Assembly (NCBI RefSeq): GCF_018613855.1
Contig: NZ_JAGGPK010000007.1
Location: forward strand, 18,045-82,044
DNA: 64,000 bases
Direction of reading: 5' to 3'
DNA from: Arthrobacter sp. ISL-30
GTDB lineage: Bacteria; Actinomycetota; Actinomycetes; Actinomycetales; Micrococcaceae
This document shows, one piece after another, positions 1 through 8,671 of the stretch. The position numbers were made by a program, and so were the translations under genes. The first letter of the stretch is position 1. Each line of letters opens with the position of its first letter. The notes below the pieces were generated by a model. The model did no database searches and was not told the origin of the DNA. It saw only the letters and a program-made list of their open reading frames with translations.

Positions 1-120
1 CTGGATGATCCCCTGCTGTCCGAGGTCTGGGGTACGAAGCTGACCAGGCTCCGGTTCCGCCTGCCGGCAGAACTACGCAATTCAGGCTCGTTCATCCTTA
101 CCGTGGAGGCTATCCAGTGA
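1..120 (+). CDS. C-terminal end of an unrecognised protein (partial)
   Basis: Only the last 39 codons are inside the window, read in frame 1 and ending at TGA 118-120. The residues (LTRLRFRLPAELRN and so on, ending VEAIQ) match no family I can name. The stop overlaps the GTG start of the next gene as GTGA, so the two genes are translationally coupled and probably in one operon. Since the next two genes are a sugar-type regulator and a ThuA-like protein, a carbohydrate enzyme is a reasonable guess, but that is inference from position only. Confidence 0.6.
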   Translation: MDDPLLSEVWGTKLTRLRFRLPAELRNSGSFILTVEAIQ

Positions 121-1301
121 CTAGCGAAAACACCCCCGAAGCAAGCGGCAGGCCGCTCTTTTCGCTCCAGAGGCGCGAGCGGCTTATGGACGAGCTGCGC
201 GCCCACGGTTCCATCACCGTCAGCGGGATTGCCGCAAAATTTGGTGTCAGCGAGCTCACCATCCGGCGGGATGTGAACCAGTTGGCCGACGAGGGCCTGG
301 TGTCCCGGGTCCACGGCGGCGCCACCCTGCCCAGTCCGCTGGATCGCAGCGCGTCCGGATCTCATCAGCAAGCGCACACCTACTCGATCGGCATGGTGGT
401 TCCTTCGCTGGACTACTACTGGCCCCAGGTCATCAGTGGTGCTCGGGCTGAAGCTGAGGAACAGAACCTGCGGATTCTTGTCCGCGGCTCAGCCTACGAT
501 GCCGCGGACAATCGGAAACAGGTCCAGGCGCTCCTTGATCACCAGAACATCGACGGCCTGATCGTGGCGCCTGATATGACCGGCGCCGAGGGACAGGAGC
601 TGCTGCGGTGGCTCAATGCCCTGCCGATTCCCGTGGTATTGGCCGAGCGGCGCTCGCCGGGCGAGATTCCGGCCCACCGCCTGGAATGGGTGGCAACGGA
701 TCATGCGTTCGGTGCCGGCGTGGCGGTGAGGCACCTTTGGCAGGAAGGACATCGCAAAATCGGCTGCCTGACGGATTCGTCCAGCCCCACCAGCCCTCAT
801 GTGGTGCGCGGCTGGAAGCAGGCGATGGCTGCGCTGAAGATTCCGCTTGAGGGCTCGGTTTCTGAGGATTCGGCCGGCCTGGGGAACGGAGACCGCTCGG
901 AGCATTTCGACCGGATTCTTGAACTTTGCCGGGACACAGGCACCACGGCGATGCTGGTGCATTCGGATACCCAGGCGGTCGCCTTTGTCCAGCACTGCGT
1001 CGACCACGGGGTGGACGTGCCCGGAAGCATGTCCATCGTGGGGTACGACGACGAGGTGGCCTACTTGGCCGAGCCCGCGATTTCCGCGGTACGGCCCCCG
1101 AAACGGTATGTGGGCAGGGTGGCGGTGCAGCTGATGGCGGCGCGGCTCGCAGAGGGAAGGATGCGCCCTGTCCATCGGGTCGAATTGAATCCGGAGCTGG
1201 TCGTGCGGGATTCGTCCGTTGGCGGTCCGCGGAACGTCACCGCCGGTTCCTTGCAGGGTTCAGCGGCGCAGGATTCCCAGGAATTGGAGGGTTCGCTGTG
1301 A
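117..1301 (+). CDS. Transcriptional regulator with DeoR-type HTH and LacI-type sensor domain
   Basis: 394 aa. Residues about 18-72 form a DeoR-family winged helix (ERLMDELRAHGSITVSGIA, then SELTIRRDVNQL and the typical end VHGGATL). Residues about 88-370 are a periplasmic-binding-protein-like sensor (YSIGMVVPSLDYYW, GLIVAPDM, MSIVGYDDE). DeoR HTH joined to a LacI sensor is a known actinobacterial design for sugar-responsive repressors. The GTG start shares four bases with the upstream stop, and the TGA stop overlaps the GTG of the ThuA-like gene, so all three are probably one transcript. The ligand is unknown; a sugar or sugar phosphate is expected from the fold. Confidence 0.85.
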   Translation: MTSENTPEASGRPLFSLQRRERLMDELRAHGSITVSGIAAKFGVSELTIRRDVNQLADEGLVSRVHGGATLPSPLDRSASGSHQQAHTYSIGMVVPSLDYYWPQVISGARAEAEEQNLRILVRGSAYDAADNRKQVQALLDHQNIDGLIVAPDMTGAEGQELLRWLNALPIPVVLAERRSPGEIPAHRLEWVATDHAFGAGVAVRHLWQEGHRKIGCLTDSSSPTSPHVVRGWKQAMAALKIPLEGSVSEDSAGLGNGDRSEHFDRILELCRDTGTTAMLVHSDTQAVAFVQHCVDHGVDVPGSMSIVGYDDEVAYLAEPAISAVRPPKRYVGRVAVQLMAARLAEGRMRPVHRVELNPELVVRDSSVGGPRNVTAGSLQGSAAQDSQELEGSL

Positions 1302-2014
1302 AGGCGCTCCTGCTCAGCGGCGTCGGCCGTTATGCGGACCCCTGGCACCCGTTTGCCGAGACGTCCGCTGCTTTGGCGACGCTCCTGCGCGAGGCGGGGT
1401 TCGACGTCGAGATCCCCGACGACGTCGACGCCGCGCTGGAGGGGCTGAACGCCGCGGTGCCCAACCAGACGGACTCGGTCCGGCCGGACCTTTTGGTGGT
1501 TAATGTCGGGCTGCCGCGGGACGGCAATCCCGCACCAAAAACGCCCGACGCCGCCCGCGGACTGCGGCGCTGGCTGGACGACGGCGGGCCGCTGCTCGCC
1601 TGCCATGTCAGCTCAACCAGCTTCCTTGACTTCCCCGAGTGGGAGGAGGCCGTGGGCGGACGCTGGATCAGGGGAACATCGATGCACCCGGACTACGGGT
1701 TGGCCGAGATCCAAGTGGACCGGGATTCCGCGCCCCTCGCGGCGGGTATCCCGGACTTCACAGTCATGGACGAACGCTACAGCTGGCTGCGTACCGTCCC
1801 CGGTATCACCGTGCACGCCACGCACCAGCATGACCGTGTCAGCCAACCTCTGATCTGGTCGCTGACTCGGCTGCGTCCCGAGGGAACGGAGGCGAGGAGC
1901 TTCTACGACGGCCTCGGCCACGACGCCGCGTCCTTTGAATCCCCTGAGCACCGGGAGCTGCTGCAGCGGGCGATTGCCTGGCTGGTTGACATCGACGCTG
2001 CCCCGCGAACATGA
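1298..2014 (+). CDS. ThuA-like (trehalose utilisation) domain protein
   Basis: 238 aa from GTG 1298, which overlaps the previous stop as GTGA; a longer in-frame reading back to 926 is only a shadow of the regulator gene. The sequence matches the ThuA/class I glutamine-amidotransferase-like fold: KALLLSGVGRYADPWHPF at the start, the strand DLLVVNVG, the segment GPLLACHVSSTSFLDFPEW, and MDERYSW followed by THQHD near the C-terminus. ThuA-like proteins are linked to disaccharide metabolism, but their exact reaction is poorly known. Coupling to a sugar-type regulator fits a carbohydrate role. It converges on catC across 58 bp. Confidence 0.8.
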   Translation: MKALLLSGVGRYADPWHPFAETSAALATLLREAGFDVEIPDDVDAALEGLNAAVPNQTDSVRPDLLVVNVGLPRDGNPAPKTPDAARGLRRWLDDGGPLLACHVSSTSFLDFPEWEEAVGGRWIRGTSMHPDYGLAEIQVDRDSAPLAAGIPDFTVMDERYSWLRTVPGITVHATHQHDRVSQPLIWSLTRLRPEGTEARSFYDGLGHDAASFESPEHRELLQRAIAWLVDIDAAPRT

Positions 2015-2072
2015 CCCTCCCCGATGCACTCCGGCGATGGGTGGAGCCGTAGGGGCCACGATGCTCAGGGGT

Positions 2073-2357
2073 TCAGGCCAGGGCGATATCGGACGGGTGC
2101 GTCGCCAGGGGAGTAATCTCGATCCTCATATGGGGAAACAGCGGCAGCCCCCAGAGAATCTCATGCAGGCGTTCATTGCTGCCAACGTCGAAAATGCTGA
2201 GGTTGGCATACTCCCCGACGCAGCGCCAGATGCTCTGCCACTCGCCGCTTCGCTGGAGCGCTTGGGAGTACTCCTTTTCCCTGGCGAGTAGATCATTTTT
2301 CGCCTGTTCAGCCATCTCCTGCGGTATTGCCACGTCCATCCGGACCGCAAATTTCAC
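2073..2357 (-). CDS. catC: Muconolactone delta-isomerase
   Basis: 94 aa, the usual length for CatC. The enzyme converts muconolactone to 3-oxoadipate enol-lactone, the third step of the catechol branch of the beta-ketoadipate pathway. Visible features are the N-terminal strand KFAVRMDVAIP, the segment LLAREKEYSQALQRSGEWQ, and the conserved patch GEYANLSIFDV followed by LHEILWGLPLFP. The start is GTG with AAAGG about 9 bases upstream. It is the last gene of catR-catB-catA-catC. No pcaD or later pathway gene lies in the window, so 3-oxoadipate must be handled elsewhere on the genome. Confidence 0.95.
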   Translation of the reverse strand: MKFAVRMDVAIPQEMAEQAKNDLLAREKEYSQALQRSGEWQSIWRCVGEYANLSIFDVGSNERLHEILWGLPLFPHMRIEITPLATHPSDIALA

Positions 2358-2393
2358 GACTTTGCCCTTTCTGAGCCGGTGCTCACGCAGCCG

Positions 2394-3251
2394 TTACTCG
2401 GCATCCAGCACGAAGTCATAGGTGACCTCGTTGCCGACGCCTTCGAGACGGGCAGTGGGGTTGAGGACCAGTTCCGGCTTGACGGCTGAGGCGATGTCAT
2501 CGGAGAGATGCTGGTCCCCTTCAAAGTAGAGCTGAGCGGTCAGCAGTTGGTACCCGGGAGCGGATACCTTCAGGTGGAGGTGCGCCGGCCGCCAGGCGTG
2601 CCATCCTGCCGCAGCGATCAATTTGCCGCAAGCGCCGTCGGTGGGGATCTGATAAGGGGCAGGCTGGATTGTGTTCAGCGCAAAGATTCCATTGGCGTCA
2701 GCCAGGACTGTGCCTCGAAGATTCCATTCCGGGAGGCCGGGAGCGAATTGCGAATAGAAGCCGTCGTCGTCCGCATGCCAGATTTCCACGTGAGCACCTG
2801 CTAGCGGCGTCCCGTCGACGGCACGGACCTGGCCTTGGAACAGCAAAGGAGTGCCGCCTTCGTCTTTGCGCATCGGCAAGGTGGCCGGCGAATCGAACTG
2901 AGGAGAGCCCGGGACGTAATACGGACCTTCAATGGTGCCCTTGTTGCCCTCGCGATGCTCCGTGGAGACTTCCTCGACCACATGCTCCACCCAGACGTCC
3001 AGGAACAGCGGCCATTCTCCATTTTCGCCAACGCTGATCAGCCAGGCTTTGAGCGCGTTGAACTCGTCGTAGCTCACCTTGTGTTTGCGAATGGTGTCGT
3101 AAACAGCGGCTAGAACCTCATTGGCAAGAAGCGAAACGCGTTCCTTGGGAACCTGGAGGGCCACCGTTTTTCCGCTGTCGCGGAAGCGTTCGGTGGCGCG
3201 GTTTCCGGAGTCTGCTGCCGTCGCGTCAAAATCCTTCAGTTCGGTTGTCAT
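2394..3251 (-). CDS. catA: Catechol 1,2-dioxygenase
   Basis: 285 aa. Intradiol ring cleavage of catechol to cis,cis-muconate using Fe(III). The four iron ligands fall at Y166, Y200, H224 and H226, almost the canonical numbering. They sit in the contexts DGFYSQF, PAPYQIP and RPAHLHL. Residues 1-105 form the N-terminal helical linker typical of catechol rather than protocatechuate dioxygenases, and GPYYVPG (109-115) marks the start of the catalytic barrel. It lies between catB and catC on the minus strand, 36 bp before catC, so it takes the catechol made by BenD. The ATG start agrees with family length. Confidence 0.97.
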   Translation of the reverse strand: MTTELKDFDATAADSGNRATERFRDSGKTVALQVPKERVSLLANEVLAAVYDTIRKHKVSYDEFNALKAWLISVGENGEWPLFLDVWVEHVVEEVSTEHREGNKGTIEGPYYVPGSPQFDSPATLPMRKDEGGTPLLFQGQVRAVDGTPLAGAHVEIWHADDDGFYSQFAPGLPEWNLRGTVLADANGIFALNTIQPAPYQIPTDGACGKLIAAAGWHAWRPAHLHLKVSAPGYQLLTAQLYFEGDQHLSDDIASAVKPELVLNPTARLEGVGNEVTYDFVLDAE

Positions 3252-3320
3252 CGTTGACTCACTTTCTGTGGCAGGCCCTCGCCTGCGAATGGATAGATGG
3301 GGTTGGTTGGGGCAGTGACG

Positions 3321-4430
3321 TCAGTTGCCGTCGTCGAGCCTGTATTTGGCGAGCTTTTCCGGGTCGATCTGGATTCCGGTGCCCGGCGCCTGTCGGGTCG
3401 ATAGCCGGCCATCTACGATTTCGAGGGGCTCGGTCAGGAGGTCGTCGCTCATGTCCAGGAAGTTTGAAAGCTCTCCTGCGCGCAGCGTTGTGGAACGAAA
3501 GGCTGCGCCGAAGGTCACCGTGCAGAGAGTGCCGATCTGCCCGTCGATTTGGTTGCCCATCACGACCTCAGCACCGAGTCCGTCGGACTGGAACAGTATC
3601 CGCTGGGAGTGCGAAAAGCCCGTGCGCGCTGTCTTGATGCTCACTGCATTCGCGGCTCCGCTCAGCAGTTCGCGAGTGACTTCACCAGGGGTAGTGGCGC
3701 TCTCATCCGCAACGAACGGGACGGGGCAGTTTTCAACCAGCCATTTACGTCCCAGGACGTCGTCGGCGGGGCACAGCTCTTCAGCGAGGGTGAGGTCAAG
3801 ATCGGACATTGCGTTCAGCGCACGCAGGGATTCGGAGGGTGTCCAGCCTCGATTGCCATCTACGTACAATTCGATATCCGGGCCCAAGGCTTCCCGGAGG
3901 GCACGGCACACCTCCACATCAAGCCCGAACGGCTTTCTCCCCACCTTGACTTTGAACGTAGTGATTCCGAAGGTGTCACGCATCCGCTCCGCCTCGGCCA
4001 CCATTTTTGCCGGTTCAGCAAATCCCAGCATGTGGCTCACCCTCATGCTGTCGGAATAACCGCCCAGGAGCGCAGTGACCTGCTGGCCCAGGGTTTGACC
4101 AATCAGGTCCCATACGGCCATGTCGAGTGCTGACTTTGCAGTCGGATTGGCAACTGTCCTGTCCAACGCGGCGTGAATGGCTTCGCGGTCCAGAATCGAC
4201 ATGCCGACAATCTGCGGCGCGAAAATTGTCTCGATGACGGCGACGATGGATTCCTGGGTCTCTCCGTAGGTGAAGGGCCGGGCAGGTGCCTCGGCAACCC
4301 CAATGAGACCGTCGTCACTGCGCACCCTGACCAGCACGTGCTTTGCCACGTCGACTTCGCCGCTGGCGAAGCGCAGGGGTTTGAGGTAGGGAATGGCGAA
4401 GGGAATCGCCTCGATGGAAGAGATTTTCAC
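3321..4430 (-). CDS. catB: Muconate cycloisomerase
   Basis: 369 aa, an enolase-superfamily enzyme turning cis,cis-muconate into muconolactone. Active-site landmarks in order: TFKVKVG (the KxK base), YVDGNRGW, LAEELCP and FVADES (metal-binding acids), and SIKTARTG (second lysine). I chose the GTG at 4430 because the upstream catR stop overlaps it as GTGA and the protein then begins with the normal first strand, KISSIEAIPFAIPY. Codons upstream of that would only duplicate catR sequence. It is followed by catA after 69 bp, where a short GCAGGC/GCCTGC hairpin is the only visible structure. Confidence 0.95.
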   Translation of the reverse strand: MKISSIEAIPFAIPYLKPLRFASGEVDVAKHVLVRVRSDDGLIGVAEAPARPFTYGETQESIVAVIETIFAPQIVGMSILDREAIHAALDRTVANPTAKSALDMAVWDLIGQTLGQQVTALLGGYSDSMRVSHMLGFAEPAKMVAEAERMRDTFGITTFKVKVGRKPFGLDVEVCRALREALGPDIELYVDGNRGWTPSESLRALNAMSDLDLTLAEELCPADDVLGRKWLVENCPVPFVADESATTPGEVTRELLSGAANAVSIKTARTGFSHSQRILFQSDGLGAEVVMGNQIDGQIGTLCTVTFGAAFRSTTLRAGELSNFLDMSDDLLTEPLEIVDGRLSTRQAPGTGIQIDPEKLAKYRLDDGN

Positions 4431-5341
4431 GACGGTCCTAAGAAGTAGCTCGAGTCCAGGAAAATCCTGTTGTCCTCGAGAGTTGAGAGGAACGAGTCCA
4501 CCGGTGCTGACTCGTCGGTTCGTCGCCACGCGAGTGCAAGTTCGATTTCGTCTATCCCGGTGACGGAGCGGTACTGCGCGCCCGCGAGGGAGATGCCGCG
4601 GACGGAATCCGGCAGGACTGCCACTCCCAGGCCAGCAGCTACCAAGGACAATTGCGTGGAAGTTTCAGCCGCTTCGTGGGCAACACGGGGGTGATAGCCG
4701 GCTGCGCTGCAGGCGCGAATCACGGTGTCATTGACCACTGAACGCAACTCTGCGGGATACATGATGAAGTCCTCGCCTCGCAGTTCTCCGATGGTCAATG
4801 CATTGACTGCTGTAAAGCGATGACCTTCGGGCAACGCCACTACAAATCCTTCGCGGGCGATCGGCCGAGTCGCTAGGGACTTGTCCAGTACCGGTGGCCG
4901 CAGGACACCGACGTCGAGCTCCCCGGTGACCAGGCCGGATTCGATGGCGCGTGTGAGCATTTCCGTATGGATGTCCAGCGACAGCCCGGGAAGTTCTTCC
5001 TTGATGAGGCGGGCGAGGACCGGAAGGTGTGTGTACGAGGCTGTTCCGGTCAGTCCGATGCGAATCGTTCCGGCCTTCCCGTCCGCTATCCGCCTGGCCC
5101 TGCTGGCGGCGTCGTCAATGCTGCGAAAGATCCGCCGAACGTCTCCCAGGAAGGCCTCGCCGGCGGGGGTGAGGCTCACACTCCTTGTGGTCCGGGCAAA
5201 CAGCGCGGCGCCTAGTTCGGTCTCCAATTGCCGGATCTGTTGGGACAAGGGTGGCTGCGCCATCTGTAGCCGCTCCGCGGCCTGTCCAAAGTGGCAGGTC
5301 TCCGCTACGGCCAGGAAATAGCGCAAGTGCCGTAGTTCCAT
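4427..5341 (-). CDS. catR: LysR-type regulator of the cat/ben genes
   Basis: 304 aa. Residues 1-60 are a standard LysR winged helix (LRHLRYFLAVAETCHFGQAA then MAQPPLSQQIRQLE), followed by an effector domain of about 210 residues. It heads the leftward catRBAC operon and is divergent from benABCDK across 303 bp, the classic place for a LysR activator responding to muconate or benzoate (CatR, CatM and BenM are the known relatives). The shared region carries a T-N11-A palindrome at 5429-5443. It is unusual in being co-transcribed with its targets and overlapping catB by four bases. The name catR rests on context; ligand specificity is not readable. Confidence 0.85.
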   Translation of the reverse strand: MELRHLRYFLAVAETCHFGQAAERLQMAQPPLSQQIRQLETELGAALFARTTRSVSLTPAGEAFLGDVRRIFRSIDDAASRARRIADGKAGTIRIGLTGTASYTHLPVLARLIKEELPGLSLDIHTEMLTRAIESGLVTGELDVGVLRPPVLDKSLATRPIAREGFVVALPEGHRFTAVNALTIGELRGEDFIMYPAELRSVVNDTVIRACSAAGYHPRVAHEAAETSTQLSLVAAGLGVAVLPDSVRGISLAGAQYRSVTGIDEIELALAWRRTDESAPVDSFLSTLEDNRIFLDSSYFLGPS

Positions 5342-5428
5342 AGCTGATGGGGCTCCTTCCCTGTTTGCTTCCCATTGGGCAGTGAGTGGCCAGTTAGTGC
5401 CTGGTTCAACAGCGTAGGGCCGAATTTA

Positions 5429-5443
5429 GTATTCAACAAATAC
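5429..5443. promoter_or_regulatory. LysR-type operator (T-N11-A palindrome)
   Basis: GTATT-CAACA-AATAC: two 5-base inverted arms around a 5-base spacer, containing the LysR signature T-N11-A. It lies 88 bp upstream of the catR start and about 200 bp upstream of benA, in an AT-rich patch inside otherwise GC-rich DNA. It probably serves as the recognition site of the LysR regulator for both directions. This is inference from position and symmetry. Confidence 0.55.
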
Positions 5444-5457
5444 CCAATTAGAAGCAT

Positions 5458-5511
5458 TTGAGACCTCTGAGATCTCAATCGCTACCTAGGCATCCCTAGG
5501 TAAATACCTAG
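5458..5511. promoter_or_regulatory. Repeat-rich ben promoter region (inverted repeat plus three CCTAG repeats)
   Basis: At 5458-5478 an inverted repeat has arms TTGAGA and TCTCAA. Next to it CCTAGG occurs at 5485-5490 and 5495-5500, and CCTAG at 5507-5511. The spacings of 10 and 12 bases put all three on about the same face of the helix. Such phased repeats usually bind a dimeric activator; the LuxR-type protein downstream of benK or the LysR protein are the obvious candidates. The rest of the 303-bp gap up to the benA ribosome site (GAGAGGAG near 5631) shows nothing else I can name. Confidence 0.45.
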
Positions 5512-5644
5512 TGTGAGCTGCCCCACTGAGTTGAAAGAGTAGGGAGTCATTCACATCGGGACCGCCGGGTTCAACGGCGACCCGCTCGGGCAGCGCAGCC
5601 CGCAAAAATCCGGGCAACGCAGCCCGCCACTGAGAGGAGCCACC

Positions 5645-7033
5645 ATGACAGAGACCTTGGCGGGCATCAAAGCCCACCTCGACCAGGCCCTTGTAGAGGA
5701 TCACGAGAACGGCGTTTTCCGCGCGAACCGAAGTATCTTCACCGATGAAGATCTTTTTGAGCTCGAGATGAAGCACATTTTTGAAGGCAATTGGGTGTAC
5801 CTGGCTCATGACAGCCAGATCCCCAATGTGGGTGATTACTTCACCACCTACATCGGACGCCAGCCGATCATTATTTCCCGGGACAAGCAGGGCGAGCTCA
5901 ATGCCCTCATCAATGCCTGCAGCCATCGGGGAGCCATGCTGTGCCGGCGCAAGACGGACAACCGCACAACGTTCACGTGCCCTTTCCACGGCTGGACGTT
6001 CAACAACACTGGCAAGCTGCTTAAGGTCAAGGATCCTCGCGACGCCGGGTACCCGGAACAGTTCAATAAGGACGGGTCCCACGACCTGACGAAGGTCGCC
6101 CGGTTCGAAAGCTACCGCGGGTTCCTCTTCGGAAGCATCAACCCCGACGTGAAGCCGCTCGAAGAGCACCTGGGCGAATCCACGAAGATCATCGACATGA
6201 TCGTCGACCAGTCGGATGAAGGCCTGGAAGTTCTCCGCGGCGCCTCCTCGTACACCTATGACGGAAACTGGAAACTCCAGGCCGAAAACGGTGCGGACGG
6301 CTATCACGTTTCCGCGACGCACTGGAACTATGCCGCAACCACGGCACGTCGGACCACCGGCGAGTCTGCGAACGACACCAAGAACATGGACGCTGGCGGC
6401 TGGGCAAAACAAAAGGGCGGCTACTACTCCTTTGATCACGGCCACCTGTTGCTCTGGACAGAATGGCTGGACCCGTCCAACCGACCCCTCTTCGACCGGC
6501 GGGATGAACTAGTCGAAAAATATGGAGAAGCCAAGGCGGACTGGATGATCAACATCTCCCGCAACCTGTGCCTCTACCCGAACGTCTACCTCATGGACCA
6601 GTTCGGTTCGCAGATCCGGCATTTCCGGCCTATCGCCGTCGACAAGACCGAGGTGACCATCTACTGCATCGCGCCAAAGGGCGAGAGCGCGGAGGCACGA
6701 GCCAACAGGATCCGGCAATACGAAGACTTCTTCAACGCTTCAGGCATGGCCACCCCGGACGACCTTGAGGAGTTCCGCTCCTGCCAGAAGACCTATCTGG
6801 CCACTGCAGCACCGTGGAACGACCTCAGCCGCGGCGTGAAGCACCAGATCACGGGGCCTGATGCCAACGCGGATGTCATTGGGCTCAAGCCGATATCAAG
6901 TGGCGCACGCACGGAAGACGAGGGTCTCTACCCCATTCAGCACGGCTACTGGGTTGAGACGATGCGCAAGGCAGCCGACACCGAGGCTGCGGACCAAAAC
7001 AGAGCGAACCAAAACAACGCCGAGCAAAACTAG
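5645..7033 (+). CDS. benA: Benzoate 1,2-dioxygenase, large (alpha) subunit
   Basis: 462 aa. Terminal oxygenase of the three-component ring-hydroxylating dioxygenase that turns benzoate into a cis-diol carboxylate. The Rieske [2Fe-2S] motif is clear: [15 protein letters not shown] continuing to CPFHGWTF, with Cys-x-His and Cys-x2-His ligands. The mononuclear iron site is [15 protein letters not shown]. The ribosome site GAGAGGAG precedes ATG 5645. It is followed by benB (24 bp gap) and benC, giving the full dioxygenase set. The Gln/Asn-rich tail after residue 445 is not part of the conserved fold. Confidence 0.97.
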   Translation: MTETLAGIKAHLDQALVEDHENGVFRANRSIFTDEDLFELEMKHIFEGNWVYLAHDSQIPNVGDYFTTYIGRQPIIISRDKQGELNALINACSHRGAMLCRRKTDNRTTFTCPFHGWTFNNTGKLLKVKDPRDAGYPEQFNKDGSHDLTKVARFESYRGFLFGSINPDVKPLEEHLGESTKIIDMIVDQSDEGLEVLRGASSYTYDGNWKLQAENGADGYHVSATHWNYAATTARRTTGESANDTKNMDAGGWAKQKGGYYSFDHGHLLLWTEWLDPSNRPLFDRRDELVEKYGEAKADWMINISRNLCLYPNVYLMDQFGSQIRHFRPIAVDKTEVTIYCIAPKGESAEARANRIRQYEDFFNASGMATPDDLEEFRSCQKTYLATAAPWNDLSRGVKHQITGPDANADVIGLKPISSGARTEDEGLYPIQHGYWVETMRKAADTEAADQNRANQNNAEQN

Positions 7034-7057
7034 CCAGCCCTGAGCCGAGGAGAACCC

Positions 7058-7594
7058 ATGACACAGACCGTAGACATTGCCGCCCAGGGTGAAGTCAACC
7101 CTGGCCGGGTCAGCCTGGAGGACATCAGCTCATTCCTCTACCGGGAAGCCCGTTTCCTTGATGACCGCGAGTTTGACCGCTGGCTGGACTGCTATCACCC
7201 GGAAGCGGAATTCTGGATGCCCGCCTGGGCCGACGACGACCAGCTCACCACTGATCCCCAGCGGGAAATCTCACTGATCTACTACCCCAATCGTGGCGGG
7301 CTGGAAGACCGCGTTTTCCGGATCAAGACTGACCGGTCCAGCGCAACAAGCCTGCCGGAACCCAGAACCGGCCACCACATCACCAACATCGAAGTTCTCG
7401 AATGGCGCGGCAGCACCGTGGACGTCCGGTTCAACTGGCACACGTTGTACTACCGCTACCAGAACATCGACCCGTACTTCGGGACCTCGTTCTACACCAT
7501 CGATTACTCCGAAACCCAGCCCGTGATCACCCGGAAAAAAGTCGTCCTGAAAAACGACTACATCCACCATGTTGTGGACATCTACCACATCTAG
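7058..7594 (+). CDS. benB: Benzoate 1,2-dioxygenase, small (beta) subunit
   Basis: 178 aa, normal for aromatic-ring-dioxygenase beta subunits (NTF2-like fold). Recognisable parts are the early segment FLYREARFLDDREFDRWLDCY, cut here only at its natural end, then YYPNRGGLEDRVFRI and the C-terminal strand KKVVLKNDYIHHVVDIYHI. It carries no cofactor and packs with BenA in the hexamer. GAGGAG lies 10 bases before ATG. It sits 24 bp after benA and 30 bp before benC, in one transcript. Confidence 0.95.
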   Translation: MTQTVDIAAQGEVNPGRVSLEDISSFLYREARFLDDREFDRWLDCYHPEAEFWMPAWADDDQLTTDPQREISLIYYPNRGGLEDRVFRIKTDRSSATSLPEPRTGHHITNIEVLEWRGSTVDVRFNWHTLYYRYQNIDPYFGTSFYTIDYSETQPVITRKKVVLKNDYIHHVVDIYHI

Positions 7595-7624
7595 ACAATC
7601 CCAACGACTGAAATCGAGTCCCTT

Positions 7625-8671
7625 ATGAGCTACCAGATTGCCCTCAGCTTCGAAGACGGCATCACCCGCTTCGTCACCGCGAACGCCTACGAAACCGTTG
7701 CCGACGCCGCCTATAAGTCCCGTATCAACATCCCTTTCGATTGCCGTGACGGCGCGTGCGGCACCTGCAAGGCCTTCTGTGAATCAGGAAAGTATGACGG
7801 CGGCGACTACATCGATGAGGCCCTCACCGAAGACGAAGCAGAGAAAGGTTTCTGCCTTCCTTGCCAAATGGTCCCGGAAAGCGACCTTGTGCTGCAGATT
7901 TCCGGCACCTCTGAGATGGCAAAGGCCGGAGCTACTACTTTCGAGGCCACCATCACGGAACTGTCCTGGTTCGCGGACAACACTGCGGCCCTGACGCTCG
8001 CCGTCGACAACCGGCCGGACCTAAAGTTCCTGCCAGGCCAGTACATGAACTTCGCGGTGCCCGGCACGGATACAGCGCGGTCCTACTCCTTCAGCAGCGG
8101 TCCGTCGGCGTCCGAGCTCCGCTTCCTGATCCGCACGGCACCTGACGGAGCCATGACCACCTACTTGAAGGAAAGGGCGGCAGTGGGAGACACACTCCCG
8201 CTGACCGGCCCTATGGGCAGCTTCTTCCTCCGGGACATCAAGCGGCCTTTGCTCATGCTGGCCGGCGGCACCGGAATCGCTCCATTGCTGTCCATGCTTG
8301 AAGCCATCGCTGACGGCGGTGAGCCGGTGTCGGCCCATCCGATTCACCTGATCTACGGCGTTACCTTCGACAAGGACCTTGTGGAACTGGACAAGCTGGA
8401 GCACTATGCCAGCGTCATCGACACCTTTACCTTCGACTACTGCGTGGCGGACCAGGAGAGCACAGCTGGCAACAAGGGTTACGTCACGCAATACATTCAG
8501 TCCGAACACCTCAACGACGGCGATGTCGACGCCTACCTCTGCGGTCCTCCCGCCATGGTGGACGCTGTCCGTAAGTATTGGGACGCCCAGGGCATCGCAC
8601 CGACGAACTTCTACTACGAACGCTTCGCCGTAGGAAGCGCGGCTTCGGCCACAGCGAAGGCTGCGGCTTGA
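7625..8671 (+). CDS. benC: Benzoate 1,2-dioxygenase electron-transfer reductase
   Basis: 348 aa. Delivers electrons from NADH to the BenAB oxygenase. Domain order: plant-type [2Fe-2S] ferredoxin at residues 1-95 (CRDGACGTCKAFC with a later partner cysteine in GFCLPCQM), a FAD-binding barrel (RSYSFSSGP), and an NAD-binding domain (MLAGGTGIAPLLSML and CGPPAMVDAVR). This ferredoxin-first layout is that of BenC/XylZ. Its TGA stop is shared with the TTG start of benD (TTGA). Confidence 0.96.
   Translation: MSYQIALSFEDGITRFVTANAYETVADAAYKSRINIPFDCRDGACGTCKAFCESGKYDGGDYIDEALTEDEAEKGFCLPCQMVPESDLVLQISGTSEMAKAGATTFEATITELSWFADNTAALTLAVDNRPDLKFLPGQYMNFAVPGTDTARSYSFSSGPSASELRFLIRTAPDGAMTTYLKERAAVGDTLPLTGPMGSFFLRDIKRPLLMLAGGTGIAPLLSMLEAIADGGEPVSAHPIHLIYGVTFDKDLVELDKLEHYASVIDTFTFDYCVADQESTAGNKGYVTQYIQSEHLNDGDVDAYLCGPPAMVDAVRKYWDAQGIAPTNFYYERFAVGSAASATAKAAA

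Noticed and set aside
489..1175. Long open reading on the minus strand opposite the first regulator
   Set aside because: Antisense shadow of a well-supported gene; composition and residues fit no family and there is no ribosome site.
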